Below are positions 28,970 to 37,171 of a stretch of DNA of 64,000 nt, in pieces; within the stretch, counting starts at the first letter, position 1, and each line of letters opens with the position of its first letter. The DNA is taken from contig NZ_JAZHOH010000001.1 in assembly GCF_040419245.1 (NCBI RefSeq), positions 1,178,001 through 1,242,000 on the forward strand. Direction: 5' to 3'. This stretch comes from Ewingella sp. CoE-038-23. Its GTDB lineage: Bacteria > Pseudomonadota > Gammaproteobacteria > Enterobacterales > Enterobacteriaceae. The notes beneath the pieces were generated by a model. The model did no database searches. It saw only the letters and a list, made by a program, of their open reading frames with translations, and was not told the origin of the DNA. Both the position numbers and the translations under genes were made by a program.

Positions 28970-29008
28970 AAAAAAAGCCCCTTCTCCGCGCGGAGAAAGG
29001 GCTTTTTT
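28970..29008. terminator. Bidirectional terminator between phnE2 and the aldehyde dehydrogenase gene
   Basis: AAAAAAGCCC-c-TTCTCCG-cg-CGGAGAA-a-GGGCTTTTTT, an extended near-perfect palindrome between convergent genes. Confidence 0.93.
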
Positions 29009-29021
29009 ACTGACTACTAAA

Positions 29022-30401
29022 CTAGGATTTTGCAGCCAGTACTACCAGTTTCTGGTTCACAAACTCTTTGATCCCCAAATCTGATAACTCGCGGCCGAAG
29101 CCCGAGCGTTTCACCCCACCAAACGGCAATTCTGGCGCGGTGTTGGACGGTGAATTGACATACAGCATGCCGGTTTCGATTTGCGTCGCCAGCTTACGGG
29201 CGCGTTTCATGTCTTTGGTAAACAGGGAACCGCCAAGGCCGTAGTTGGAGTCATTCGCCAATTTCACTAACTCTTCATCGTTTTTCACCACGTAAATCTG
29301 CGCCACCGGGCCGAAGAACTCTTCGAAATAGGCCGGATTGTCGCGGGTGATGTGAGTCAGAATGGTCGCTTCATAGAAGTTACCCGGATTGTTAGCCACG
29401 GCTTTACCGCCGACGTGGACTTTCGCACCGTTTTTCACCGCTTGATCCACCTGCTTGGTCAGGGTTTTCAGCGCGTCGGCTGAAGAGAGCGGGCCAAGGG
29501 TGGTGCTGCTGTCGAGCGGGTCACCGATCTTCAGCGCCTTGAAGTGTTCGGTGAATTTCTTCAGGAACTCATCGGCGACTTTCTCATGGATAATAAAGCG
29601 CTTAGCGGCGGTACACACCTGCCCGGCATTGGCCACGCGGGCCTGCGCACCGGCTTCGGCGGCATGGTCGATATCGGCATCTTCCAGTACGGCGAAGACG
29701 TCATTACCGCCCAGCTCCAAGGTCGATTTCTTCAGCTTGCTAGCCGCTTTGGCGGCTACCACGGCACCGGCTTTTTCCGAGCCGGTCAAGGCAACGCCCT
29801 GCACGCGGTCATCTTCAATGATATCGGCCACCTGATCCTGAGAAATAAACAGGTTGGTGTAAGCACCTTTTGGTGCCCCGGCTTCGCTGACCAATTTCTC
29901 AAAGGTTTCGGCACAGTGCGGAACAATACCGGCATGCTTGACGATGACGCTGTTACCGGCGGCCAGGTTCGGCGCCAACACGCGCATCAGCTGGTAGAAT
30001 GGGAAGTTCCACGGCTCAACCGCCATGATAACCCCAATCGGGCTATGCTCGACCCAAGCTTCGCCCAGGCTGGACTTGTAGGGAACGGGCTTGAGGAACT
30101 CTTCGGCGTTGTCGGCGTAATACTTGGCAATCTCCGCGCAGAGCTTCACTTCATCGCGGCTTTGCTCAATCAGTTTACCCATCTCAACGCTGACGATTTT
30201 CGCCAGCTCTTCCACTCGGGAAGACATAATATCGGATAATTTATGCAGCACTTTCAGGCGTTGCTGCATATCCCCTTGACCCCATTCGGACTTATACAGG
30301 TCATGGGCTGCACTCAGCGTTTGTTCAACCTGCTGATCATTATGTGTTTGATATTCTTTGATAAGCTTGTTGTTGAAAGGATTAATCGTTTGATAAGGCA
30401 T
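29022..30401 (-). CDS. NAD(P)-dependent aldehyde dehydrogenase (succinate-semialdehyde type)
   Basis: A 459-residue aldehyde dehydrogenase resembling the Sad/YneI group, which oxidises succinate semialdehyde with NAD. It has MAVEPWNFPFYQ (cofactor and oxyanion Asn), TGSEKAG, the general base Glu229 in LELGGND, catalytic Cys263 in NAGQVCTAAK and the C-terminal LPFGGVKRSGFGRE. The gene stands alone; the true substrate is not certain. Confidence 0.85.
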   Translation of the reverse strand: MPYQTINPFNNKLIKEYQTHNDQQVEQTLSAAHDLYKSEWGQGDMQQRLKVLHKLSDIMSSRVEELAKIVSVEMGKLIEQSRDEVKLCAEIAKYYADNAEEFLKPVPYKSSLGEAWVEHSPIGVIMAVEPWNFPFYQLMRVLAPNLAAGNSVIVKHAGIVPHCAETFEKLVSEAGAPKGAYTNLFISQDQVADIIEDDRVQGVALTGSEKAGAVVAAKAASKLKKSTLELGGNDVFAVLEDADIDHAAEAGAQARVANAGQVCTAAKRFIIHEKVADEFLKKFTEHFKALKIGDPLDSSTTLGPLSSADALKTLTKQVDQAVKNGAKVHVGGKAVANNPGNFYEATILTHITRDNPAYFEEFFGPVAQIYVVKNDEELVKLANDSNYGLGGSLFTKDMKRARKLATQIETGMLYVNSPSNTAPELPFGGVKRSGFGRELSDLGIKEFVNQKLVVLAAKS

Positions 30402-30721
30402 AAATAGCTCCTTGTTTATAACGCTTTTGCGAACGTAACTTAAGCCTAGTCGATAAAAACGCGTTTTGGGACGGGAGTCACCTTTGGCAACACTCTAGAA
30501 TCGGCGGTTTTTGCGCCAAGCCCCACAGCCCGCGCCATGCCCGCCCTGAGGGCTGTCCTTCGGATAATTCGGCTTTACTTAACTTTGCAGCCACGGCATT
30601 GATAGACGCCATGAACTCTTTTTCAGCTCATATTCATCCCGCCAATCAACATTGATTGATAAAAACCGCGCTCACTTTTATGCTGGATTTCCTTTTTGAT
30701 CTGACAGATAGCGAGAAGTCG
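30402..30721. other. Divergent intergenic region, aldehyde dehydrogenase to cupin
   Basis: 320 bases carrying both promoters. A short imperfect GC-rich stem-loop lies at about 30540-30560 (GCCCGCCCTGAGGGCTG). Nothing else is recognisable. Confidence 0.4.
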
Positions 30722-31051
30722 ATGAAGCTTGCTGCAATTCCGTTTTGCACCACCGACTGGAGCCAGATAGAGCCAACCGAGCACGCGGGAGAAACCGGCG
30801 TAGCCCTGTGGCGCACCCAGCATTTCGGCGATATTCGCGTGAGGATCGTCGAGTATTCGGCGGGCTATTTGGCGGACCACTGGTGTAGCAAGGGGCACGT
30901 GCTGTTTTGTCTCGAGGGCGAATTACAGACTCGTCTCGACGACGGCCGCACCTTCACCCTAACACCCGGCATGAGCTATCAGGTGGCGGATAACGCAGAG
31001 GCGCACCAATCCTCGACCGCGTTGGGCGCAAAGCTGTTTGTGGTTGACTGA
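30722..31051 (+). CDS. DHCW-motif cupin-fold protein
   Basis: A 109-residue single-domain cupin. It carries the family-naming DHWC segment (LADHWCSKGHVLFCLEGEL) with potential metal ligands His and Glu, then PGMSYQVADNAEAHQSS with a further His. The ATG at 30722 is preceded by GAGAAG; the frame opens 22 codons earlier without support. Function unknown. It lies 47 bases before ddlA, possibly co-transcribed. Confidence 0.82.
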   Translation: MKLAAIPFCTTDWSQIEPTEHAGETGVALWRTQHFGDIRVRIVEYSAGYLADHWCSKGHVLFCLEGELQTRLDDGRTFTLTPGMSYQVADNAEAHQSSTALGAKLFVVD

Positions 31052-31098
31052 TTTTTCAGTCCTAACAACCCTTTAGATACTGTTTTTGAGGAGCTGTG

Positions 31099-32196
31099 GT
31101 GAGTAAATTACGCGTAGGCATCATTTTTGGCGGGAAATCGGCAGAGCACGAAGTCTCGTTGCAGTCGGCAAAGAATATTGTGGATGCCATAGATAAGCAG
31201 CGTTTTGACGTCACGCTGTTAGGCATTGATAAAACAGGCGAATGGCACATTAACGACGCCAGTAACTACTTGATCAATGCTGAAAATCCGTCACTGATTG
31301 CGCTGAATAAGTCCAACAATCAGGTGGCTCTGATCCCCGGCCAGACTGAAAACCAGCTGATTGAAACCCGCAGCGCCAGCGTGCTTTCCCAGCTGGATGT
31401 CATTTTCCCGATTGTGCACGGCACCTTGGGTGAAGATGGCTCGCTGCAAGGGCTGCTGCGCATGGCGAATATTCCCTTTGTCGGCTCTGGCGTGCTGGGG
31501 TCGGCGGTCAGTATGGACAAGGATGTGACCAAGCGCCTGCTGCGCGACGCGGGCCTCAATGTGGCACCTTTTGTCACCGTGACGCGCAGTAACCGCGCCA
31601 AGCAGACCTTTGAGAAAGTGGCGCAAGAGCTGGGGCTGCCGCTGTTCATCAAGCCTGCTAACCAAGGCTCTTCGGTAGGCGTCAGCAAGGTCAGCGATCA
31701 GGCTGGATATGCCCGCGCATTGGACTTGGCCTTTGATTTCGACCATAAAGTGCTGGTGGAGTCGGCCATTGTCGGGCGTGAAATCGAGTGTGCCGTGCTG
31801 GGTAACGCGCAGCCGCAGGCCAGCGTCTGTGGCGAAGTTATCCTGCACGATGAGTTCTACTCTTACGACACCAAATACATCAACGAGCAAGGCGCCTCGG
31901 TGGCGGTTCCGGCGGATTTATCCCCTGAAATCAATGATCGAATTCGCGCCATCGCCTTGCAGGCGTTTGAAGTCTTAGAGTGTCGCGGTATGGCGCGCGT
32001 GGACGTGTTCCTCACCCAGCAGGGCGAGGTGGTGATTAACGAAATCAACACATTGCCGGGATTCACCAATATCAGCATGTATCCAAAACTCTGGGCCGCC
32101 AGCGGCTTGGGCTATAGTGATTTGATCACCAAATTGCTGGAACTGGCTCTAGAACAGCACCAGCAAGACAGCCAGTTGAAAAGCTCCGCCAACTGA
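31099..32196 (+). CDS. ddlA: D-alanine--D-alanine ligase A
   Basis: ATP-grasp ligase that makes the D-Ala-D-Ala dipeptide for peptidoglycan. It has [42 protein letters not shown] and [16 protein letters not shown] (Mg ligands Glu/Asn). I choose the GTG at 31099 because GAGGAG (31088-31093) is 5 bases upstream; a GTG at 31096 would be too close. 365 residues, very similar to E. coli DdlA. Confidence 0.95.
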   Translation: MSKLRVGIIFGGKSAEHEVSLQSAKNIVDAIDKQRFDVTLLGIDKTGEWHINDASNYLINAENPSLIALNKSNNQVALIPGQTENQLIETRSASVLSQLDVIFPIVHGTLGEDGSLQGLLRMANIPFVGSGVLGSAVSMDKDVTKRLLRDAGLNVAPFVTVTRSNRAKQTFEKVAQELGLPLFIKPANQGSSVGVSKVSDQAGYARALDLAFDFDHKVLVESAIVGREIECAVLGNAQPQASVCGEVILHDEFYSYDTKYINEQGASVAVPADLSPEINDRIRAIALQAFEVLECRGMARVDVFLTQQGEVVINEINTLPGFTNISMYPKLWAASGLGYSDLITKLLELALEQHQQDSQLKSSAN

Positions 32197-32206
32197 TTGC
32201 GCTGTT

Positions 32207-32234
32207 AAACCTCCCCTGATGACCGGGGAGGTTT
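32207..32234. terminator. Hairpin between convergent ddlA and MFS genes
   Basis: AAACCTCCCC-tgatgacc-GGGGAGGTTT, a ten-pair stem flanked by only three A/T on each side. It probably ends both transcripts. Confidence 0.6.
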
Positions 32235-32241
32235 GCCCGAC

Positions 32242-33459
32242 TTAGCGGCGATACTTCCACAAAATGCCAATCGCGGTGCCCAACCCCACCAGTGACATTA
32301 CCTTTAGCGCCAAGATTGCTCCGCCATAATGAGTCAGCGCCGCCACCATCAGCGACGCCACGCCCGCCGCCACGAGCTGCCAGCGCCATGCCATGGCACT
32401 CGCCGAGGCCACGGTTTGCGCGTCAAACTCCCGCAAAATGCCGAAAGTCGCCAGCGCGAACACCACGTTGGAAGCAATGTGCGCGATAAAAATCATCGCC
32501 AAAGGCGCTAAAGTCCACGCGGACATGGGCGGGATCAGCAGATAGCTGGCGAGGAAAATCAGCAGGCAGGTCGCCAGCAGTCCGTTGTTCCCAGCGTATT
32601 GCCGCATTCGATTTGCCGGAAGCAGTAACGGGCCGCATAGCTGGCCCAGACTGCGGGCGAACAATAGCGGCAGCGCGAAACCGGTAGCTTCATCGGGCTT
32701 AATCTGCTGGGCCAGCGCGGGCAGCAGAGACATCGCTGGCGTGCCGACGGTAGCCAGCATCGGCAGCATTAGCAGGCTGCGCCGTTGCAGCGGCGAGAGC
32801 GCCCGCCAGCTGACTTTCCCCGTGGCGCTTGTTGAGGCATCGGCCTCAGTTTCATCAGACGTCGGCACAAAGCGCCGCGCAGCCAGCAGAAGCAGGACCG
32901 CCGAGGCGATAAAGCTCAGGGCGTCGAGCAGCAACATCCCTCCGGCATTGATCAGCGGGAAAATCAGCACCCCCACGCCAACGCCTAGCAGCACCTGTGC
33001 CGCGAAGATCAGCGTCTCCATGCAGGTGGCGGCGGGTAATTCTTCACTTTTCAACCCGCGTTTAAATACCAGCGACAGGGCCGGAAAGGTGACGCCGCTA
33101 ATCACTGCGCTACAGGCCTGCACCGCCAGCAGCCCGACCGAATGTTGCGCCAGCAGGCTATACAGCGGAAAGACCAAGGAGAGCAGCCCCAGCGCTTCGG
33201 CCAGCAGCAGCATGGCAAAAGGTGAGTAGCGTTGGCAGAGGCGTTCACCCAGCAGACTGCCTAAAAATCCGGGCAGGGTGGCGAGCACGTAGGCAAAAAT
33301 CAGGGTGGTGGCAGAGGCGCGCCATTGTAAAAGCTGGCCGAAAACCACCACTTGGGTCAGGCCGTTGCCGAGAGAGGAAAGAATAAAGGCGTAGCCGAGC
33401 AGTCTCAGCCACGAATGGCGGCGCAGCGCGCTCACCAGGGCACTCAGTAGAGTCGTCAT
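32242..33459 (-). CDS. MFS transporter, substrate unknown
   Basis: A 405-residue major facilitator with about twelve hydrophobic segments, including LGYAFILSSLGNGLTQVVVF, LFARSLGQLCGPLLLPANRM and YVLATLPGFLGSLLGERLCQ. The sequence fits the MFS_3-like exporter group. No regulator or enzyme gene next to it hints at the substrate. Confidence 0.75.
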   Translation of the reverse strand: MTTLLSALVSALRRHSWLRLLGYAFILSSLGNGLTQVVVFGQLLQWRASATTLIFAYVLATLPGFLGSLLGERLCQRYSPFAMLLLAEALGLLSLVFPLYSLLAQHSVGLLAVQACSAVISGVTFPALSLVFKRGLKSEELPAATCMETLIFAAQVLLGVGVGVLIFPLINAGGMLLLDALSFIASAVLLLLAARRFVPTSDETEADASTSATGKVSWRALSPLQRRSLLMLPMLATVGTPAMSLLPALAQQIKPDEATGFALPLLFARSLGQLCGPLLLPANRMRQYAGNNGLLATCLLIFLASYLLIPPMSAWTLAPLAMIFIAHIASNVVFALATFGILREFDAQTVASASAMAWRWQLVAAGVASLMVAALTHYGGAILALKVMSLVGLGTAIGILWKYRR

Positions 33460-33598
33460 GTAAAAGCATTCTCATAAGAAACAGGTTATGCGCGCGGCCT
33501 AAAAGGCAGCACGAAGAAAAAAGCTGTTAGTTATGAGGCTGTTCTACATTGGCGGAACCCGTAAAGGAGAGGAGGGAATAAATATAGTAGCAGAAAGC

Positions 33599-33627
33599 AA
33601 AAAGGCAGAAATCAGATTCTGCCTTTT
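33599..33627 (-). terminator. Terminator after the TM2-domain gene
   Basis: On the reverse strand AAAAGGCAGAA-tctgatt-TCTGCCTTTTT lies about 20 bases past the stop of the TM2 protein gene. Confidence 0.8.
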
Positions 33628-33645
33628 CCATTTTTACCGCCGGTC

Positions 33646-33942
33646 TTAGCCATACTTTCTGGCAAAATCTTCATCCGACATGCAGAGATAAATAATAAAT
33701 TCTACAAATGCGACGATCGAAGGAATAAAGGTCCAGCAGAAGAGTAAGTACAGGAAACCTTGCCCGATTTTACCCAAATAGAACTTATGTACCCCAAAGG
33801 CACCGAGGAAAAAGGCCAGCAAGGCCGCCGCGATGCGGTTCTTCGAACCCGGCACGCTGTTGGTTGCGCCACAGTGAGGGCAGTTTCTGGCAGTTTCGTG
33901 GATCTCTTTGCCGCAGCCTCTACAAAAAACCATATTAGACAT
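33646..33942 (-). CDS. Zinc-ribbon TM2-domain membrane protein
   Basis: A 98-residue protein. An N-terminal zinc ribbon (C7-x2-C10 and C21-x2-C24) is followed by a TM2 domain with two hydrophobic helices and the conserved GAFGVHKFYLGKIGQGFLYL turn. Such proteins are common and uncharacterised. It is monocistronic. Confidence 0.88.
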   Translation of the reverse strand: MSNMVFCRGCGKEIHETARNCPHCGATNSVPGSKNRIAAALLAFFLGAFGVHKFYLGKIGQGFLYLLFCWTFIPSIVAFVEFIIYLCMSDEDFARKYG

Positions 33943-34078
33943 CGTTATTTCATCCCATGAAAATTCTTATAAATTGTGCAGCAGCATTATAGAGGCTGTT
34001 GATAGCGGCGATATAGCCTTTCTCTAAACGAGGGATGAAAATAATTACTTTAGCGGGGGATGGGCGAGAGGCAGGCAT

Positions 34079-34108
34079 GAAAAAGGCGGCCAAAGCCGCC
34101 TCTTCTTC
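34079..34108 (-). terminator. Terminator of the DUF1471 array
   Basis: The reverse strand reads GAGGCGGC-ttt-GGCCGCCTTTTT, just past the stop of the last DUF1471 gene. Confidence 0.85.
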
Positions 34109-34128
34109 ATATTTCTACTGCTTAACGC

Positions 34129-34392
34129 TTACTTGTACAACTCAGCCGTGCCGTAAGTGTGGTTATCGCCGTCACCGGAAGTGAAGATGATGCGATAAGC
34201 ACTTGCCCCGCGGGCCTGGGCTTCATTAGCGAGTTCACTCTTCAGGCCAGATAAGTCGGTACCAGCCTGTGCGCTAATCACCCCGATGGACTGCGAGTTA
34301 GCGGGTGCAGATTGCACCTGAGTCGCCGCCAGCGTGGTAAAAGAGGCCGTTGCCAGTGCGATGGCTGCCAGAGTCTTTGTCAGGTTTTTCAT
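34129..34392 (-). CDS. BhsA/YhcN-like DUF1471 protein, array member 4
   Basis: An 87-residue periplasmic protein: signal peptide ending LAAT around residue 23, then one DUF1471 domain (SIGVISAQAGTDLSGLKSEL, ASAYRIIFTSGDG). It differs from its neighbours by a two-residue insertion near DGDNHTYGTAELYK. The family (BhsA, McbA, YhcN) affects envelope stress, copper permeability and biofilm. It is the last gene of the tandem array, 36 bases after member 3. Confidence 0.88.
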   Translation of the reverse strand: MKNLTKTLAAIALATASFTTLAATQVQSAPANSQSIGVISAQAGTDLSGLKSELANEAQARGASAYRIIFTSGDGDNHTYGTAELYK

Positions 34393-34428
34393 GATGTCTT
34401 GCCCTCAGTCGTCGTATAGCTGCGACGA

Positions 34429-34686
34429 TTATTTGTACAGCTCAGCAGTCCCGTACAGGCGGTTGTCGCCGGATGCGGAGATGATGCGATAAGAGGTAGC
34501 ACCATTAGCTTCTGCTTTGGCGGCCAGTTTATTTTCCAGACTAGACAGGTTAGTGCCGGCCTGTGCGCTGATCACGCCGATTGGCTGTGAGTTAGCAGGA
34601 GCAGACTGAACCTGGGTGGCGGCCATGGTGGTGAAAGAAGCCGTTGCCAGTGCGATGGCTGCGAGGGTCATTGTCAGGTTTTTCAT
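34429..34686 (-). CDS. BhsA/YhcN-like DUF1471 protein, array member 3
   Basis: An 85-residue secreted DUF1471 protein. The last 32 residues are identical to array member 2 and the rest is nearly so, pointing to recent tandem duplication. Signal peptide ends near TMAAT. It lies 128 bases downstream of member 2, a gap that includes an imperfect GCGCTCTTCGCGCGCTC palindrome that could tune the message. Confidence 0.88.
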   Translation of the reverse strand: MKNLTMTLAAIALATASFTTMAATQVQSAPANSQPIGVISAQAGTNLSSLENKLAAKAEANGATSYRIISASGDNRLYGTAELYK

Positions 34687-34814
34687 AATATATTGTCCTA
34701 TTGATTCGTCGTTTATCAGACTTTGTTAGCTGGGCGCTCTTCGCGCGCTCTTTCTGGGCAACAAAGCCACTCTTCTGTCCGTTCGGTACCCTTTAAAACT
34801 CAATACTTCAGGAC

Positions 34815-35072
34815 TTATTTGTACAGCTCGGCAGTCCCGTACAGGCGGTTGTCGCCGGAAGCGGAGATGATGCGATAAGAGGTTGCACCATTAGCTTCTG
34901 CTTTAGCGGCCAGCTGGTGTTCCAGGCTAGACAAGTTGGTACCGGCCTGCGCGCTAACTACGCCGATTGACTGGGCGTTAGTTGGAGCAGACTGAACCTG
35001 AGTCGCAGCCAGAGTGGAGAAAGAAGCCGTGGCCAGTGCGATGGCAGCAAGAGTCATTGTTACGTTTTTCAT
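34815..35072 (-). CDS. BhsA/YhcN-like DUF1471 protein, array member 2
   Basis: An 85-residue secreted DUF1471 protein, almost the same as member 3 (shared LAAKAEANGATSYRIISASG and RLYGTAELYK). A half-operator ATCGTTAACTAA lies in the 80-base gap before it (35106-35117), so this member may have partly independent control. Confidence 0.88.
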   Translation of the reverse strand: MKNVTMTLAAIALATASFSTLAATQVQSAPTNAQSIGVVSAQAGTNLSSLEHQLAAKAEANGATSYRIISASGDNRLYGTAELYK

Positions 35073-35152
35073 GATAAGTACCTTTAATTATGAATCATTA
35101 TTATTAATCGTTAACTAATTTAGTGCGATAACGCTTTAAAAGCGGCTCGCTG

Positions 35153-35410
35153 TTATTTGTACAGCTCGGCAGTACCGTGCAGGTAGTTGTCACCAGAAGC
35201 ACCGATGATGCGGTAAGAGCTGGCACCTGCTTCAGTGGCTTTGGCATTCAGTTCACGCTGCAAGCTAGACAGGTCATTGCTTGAGTTCGCGCTGATCACG
35301 CCAATTTTTTCTTGGTTAGCCGGAGCTGAATCAACCAGCGTTGCCGCCATGGAAGAGAAAGATACGGTAGCCAGAGCCAGTGCTGCGATAGTCATTTTTA
35401 CGTTTTTCAT
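35153..35410 (-). CDS. BhsA/YhcN-like DUF1471 protein, array member 1
   Basis: The first-transcribed and most diverged of the four paralogues: 85 residues, signal peptide ending SMAAT, then KIGVISANSSNDLSSLQREL and a GTAELYK ending. The 22-base palindromic operator at 35478-35499 lies about 68 bases upstream of its start. By analogy with ComR-BhsA of E. coli it is probably repressed by the ComR homologue encoded at 36277-36936. Confidence 0.88.
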   Translation of the reverse strand: MKNVKMTIAALALATVSFSSMAATLVDSAPANQEKIGVISANSSNDLSSLQRELNAKATEAGASSYRIIGASGDNYLHGTAELYK

Positions 35411-35477
35411 GATGTTAGTTCCTTATCTCTATTTGTTTATCGTGCTGTCGAAAGTCTTTATGATTTGGTCAACGTTA

Positions 35478-35499
35478 TTAATTAACGTTCGATAATTAA
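35478..35499. promoter_or_regulatory. Putative ComR operator 1
   Basis: A 22-base near-palindrome with left arm TTAATTAACGT and right arm TCGATAATTAA. The reverse complement of the right arm is TTAATTATCGA, matching the left arm at 9 of 11 positions. It is upstream of the DUF1471 array. Confidence 0.65.
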
Positions 35500-35627
35500 A
35501 TGTTAGTCGTTGACAGAATCTTGTGCAACTTATTTTTTTAATAATCGTTAACTAAAAGTGCTGTGAGCCAGATCACGTTAACAAGAGGGATATGTATCTC
35601 AATTGTTAAATCTTCACGGCAAGTTAA

Positions 35628-35649
35628 TTAATTAACGGTCGATAACTAA
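35628..35649. promoter_or_regulatory. Putative ComR operator 2
   Basis: Left arm TTAATTAACGG, right arm TCGATAACTAA: the same layout as operator 1 and 150 bases from it. It lies further upstream of the array. Confidence 0.6.
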
Positions 35650-35775
35650 ATGCTAGTGGGTTTTTATGACACAAGCAAGAATTATTTAATGAGTGATAAC
35701 TTAATGGTTGGAGTGAAGGGCGAAGGATGGTAAAACCGTTGGGTGGTTTTCAGAAGTCTCGCTCTGCTGAGAATC

Positions 35776-35803
35776 AGAAAGGCGACCTTTATGTCGCCTT
35801 TCT
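35776..35803 (-). terminator. Terminator of the 84-residue secreted-protein gene
   Basis: AGAAAGGCGAC and GTCGCCTTTCT form an 11-pair stem with a 6-base loop. The T run on the reverse strand is short (CTTTCT), so strength is uncertain. Confidence 0.6.
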
Positions 35804-35865
35804 ATTACATCCCCTTTCTGCGTTGGCGTCTAAAGCGACGGTGCAATAAGGGGTCAGGTGATCAC

Positions 35866-36120
35866 CTAGTAATAAACGGGAGGGTGATTGCCTGAGCCCG
35901 CTGGGGCAGGTGGCATGGTTGGAGAAGTTGGAATGCGCTGTTGTGACGATTTGCCGTTGACGAAGCGGGCAGGGTGACAAAAGTTACTGTCCCCAGTCAC
36001 ATTGACCATGGCAACTTCCTGACTCTGTGTTGGCATCATGATAACCTGCTGTGCGGCGACATTGGCAACCGGGGCAGCGGTTAAAGCCATAACGGCAAGA
36101 AGGATTTTTAAAGCACGCAT
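35866..36120 (-). CDS. Small secreted protein of unknown function, divergent from comR
   Basis: 84 residues from the ATG at 36120 (MRALKILLAVMALTA...). A signal peptide is likely cleaved after NVAA (about residue 23). The mature part has one cysteine (SNFCHPARF) and a Pro-rich tail (TSPTMPPAPAGSGNHPPVYY). I recognise no family. The open frame extends 57 codons upstream across the operator, so the longer form is unlikely. It shares an operator-bearing gap with comR and may be a new member of its regulon. Confidence 0.7.
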   Translation of the reverse strand: MRALKILLAVMALTAAPVANVAAQQVIMMPTQSQEVAMVNVTGDSNFCHPARFVNGKSSQQRIPTSPTMPPAPAGSGNHPPVYY

Positions 36121-36157
36121 GATGGTTTGTCCTGAGATTCTAGATGCTAAGAGTGAT

Positions 36158-36179
36158 TTACTTATCGCTCGATAATTAA
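36158..36179. promoter_or_regulatory. Putative ComR operator 3
   Basis: Left arm TTACTTATCGC and right arm TCGATAATTAA. It lies 38 bases upstream of the secreted-protein start and about 100 bases upstream of comR, well placed to control both divergent genes, including autoregulation. Confidence 0.65.
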
Positions 36180-36276
36180 ATAATAATCTCTGCTGGACTT
36201 GTGCGCAACTATTTTTAATAATGATCGTTAAATTATTCTGATAACCAGAACCAATAAGGTGATGGAAGGAGGGTGT

Positions 36277-36936
36277 ATGAGCACTGAACACACGGCTTTG
36301 GTCCGGAAAAGTCGCGGTCGCCCAAAACAGTTCGATCGTGGAACTGCTCTGAGCAAGGCCCTGAATTTATTCTGGCGTCATGGCTACGAGGCCACTTCTT
36401 TAGCGGACTTGGTCGAAGCCACGGGTGCGAAAGCTCCTACCTTATATGCCGAGTTCGGCAATAAAGAGGGGTTATTCCGCGCGGCCGTTGAACACTATCT
36501 GGCAACCTTTTACGAAAAGAGTTTCTGTCTGCTGAGCAGAACAGATTTGTCCGTTGAACAGGCTATCGAACAGTATCTGCGCACCACGGCAGAGATGTTC
36601 ACCGACTGCGATACGCCGAGCGGCTGCTTTATGGTTAGCGCCTCATCCGGCATGTCTTCCTCTTCGCAAGACATCGCGGAAATGCTGCGCAACCGCCACT
36701 TGTCGCAGGAACGCACTTTGTTTGAGTACTTCGAAAAGAAAAAACTCAGCAACGAGCTTCCACAAACGACTGACAGCGCGCTGTTGGCGAAATATCTGGC
36801 ATGTACCGTTCAGGGGATGTCAGTACAGGCCCGCGATGGGGCCAGCACCGAGCAGCTTAATCGCTTGATTGATATGGTCATTCATCTGTGGCCAGAGCTG
36901 AATAAAGCCACGGCGGCGAAACCTCTGGCTCACTAA
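36277..36936 (+). CDS. comR: TetR-family regulator ComR (YcfQ) homologue
   Basis: A 219-residue TetR repressor. The N-terminal HTH is RGRPKQFDRGTALSKALNLF, then GYEATSLADLVEATGAKAPT and LYAEFGNKEGLF, nearly the same as E. coli ComR, the copper-responsive repressor of bhsA. The ligand domain keeps GCFMV and ALLAKYLACTVQGMS; Cys residues in TDCDTPSGCF might bind copper. The ATG at 36277 follows GGAAGGAGGG. Operator-like palindromes occur upstream and at the DUF1471 array. Confidence 0.88.
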   Translation: MSTEHTALVRKSRGRPKQFDRGTALSKALNLFWRHGYEATSLADLVEATGAKAPTLYAEFGNKEGLFRAAVEHYLATFYEKSFCLLSRTDLSVEQAIEQYLRTTAEMFTDCDTPSGCFMVSASSGMSSSSQDIAEMLRNRHLSQERTLFEYFEKKKLSNELPQTTDSALLAKYLACTVQGMSVQARDGASTEQLNRLIDMVIHLWPELNKATAAKPLAH

Positions 36937-36970
36937 GCTCGATAGCCACGCCGTTATGCTATAAACCAAC

Positions 36971-37008
36971 ACGCCAGACGCCGAGATTCGGGTCTGGCGT
37001 TATTTTTT
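36971..37008 (+). terminator. Terminator after comR
   Basis: ACGCCAGAC...GTCTGGCGT with TATTTTTT, about 35 bases past the comR stop. Confidence 0.88.
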
Positions 37009-37171
37009 CCCGCTGGTTGCCTGCTGTTTACTCAATTTCGCCTCTGTTTTCCCCGCTATCACAAGGATTTTTGGGACTTTTGCCCGTTATCCTCACTTGC
37101 TAATCGTTCTACACTGACTGGAAAGCGACTCAGACGCTTCAAATCCTATTGAGGCCCACCGTTGAGGTTTT

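Larger units (their letters stand above)
35411..35865. other. DUF1471 array control region, no gene
   Basis: 455 AT-rich bases between array member 1 and the 3' end of the 84-residue secreted-protein gene. It contains two full operator-like palindromes (35478-35499, 35628-35649), a half-site TAATCGTTAACTAA (35543-35556) and, near 35776-35803, the AGAAAGGCGAC/GTCGCCTTTCT hairpin that probably ends the secreted-protein transcript. Bases 35478-35560 resemble 36158-36240. Confidence 0.7.
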
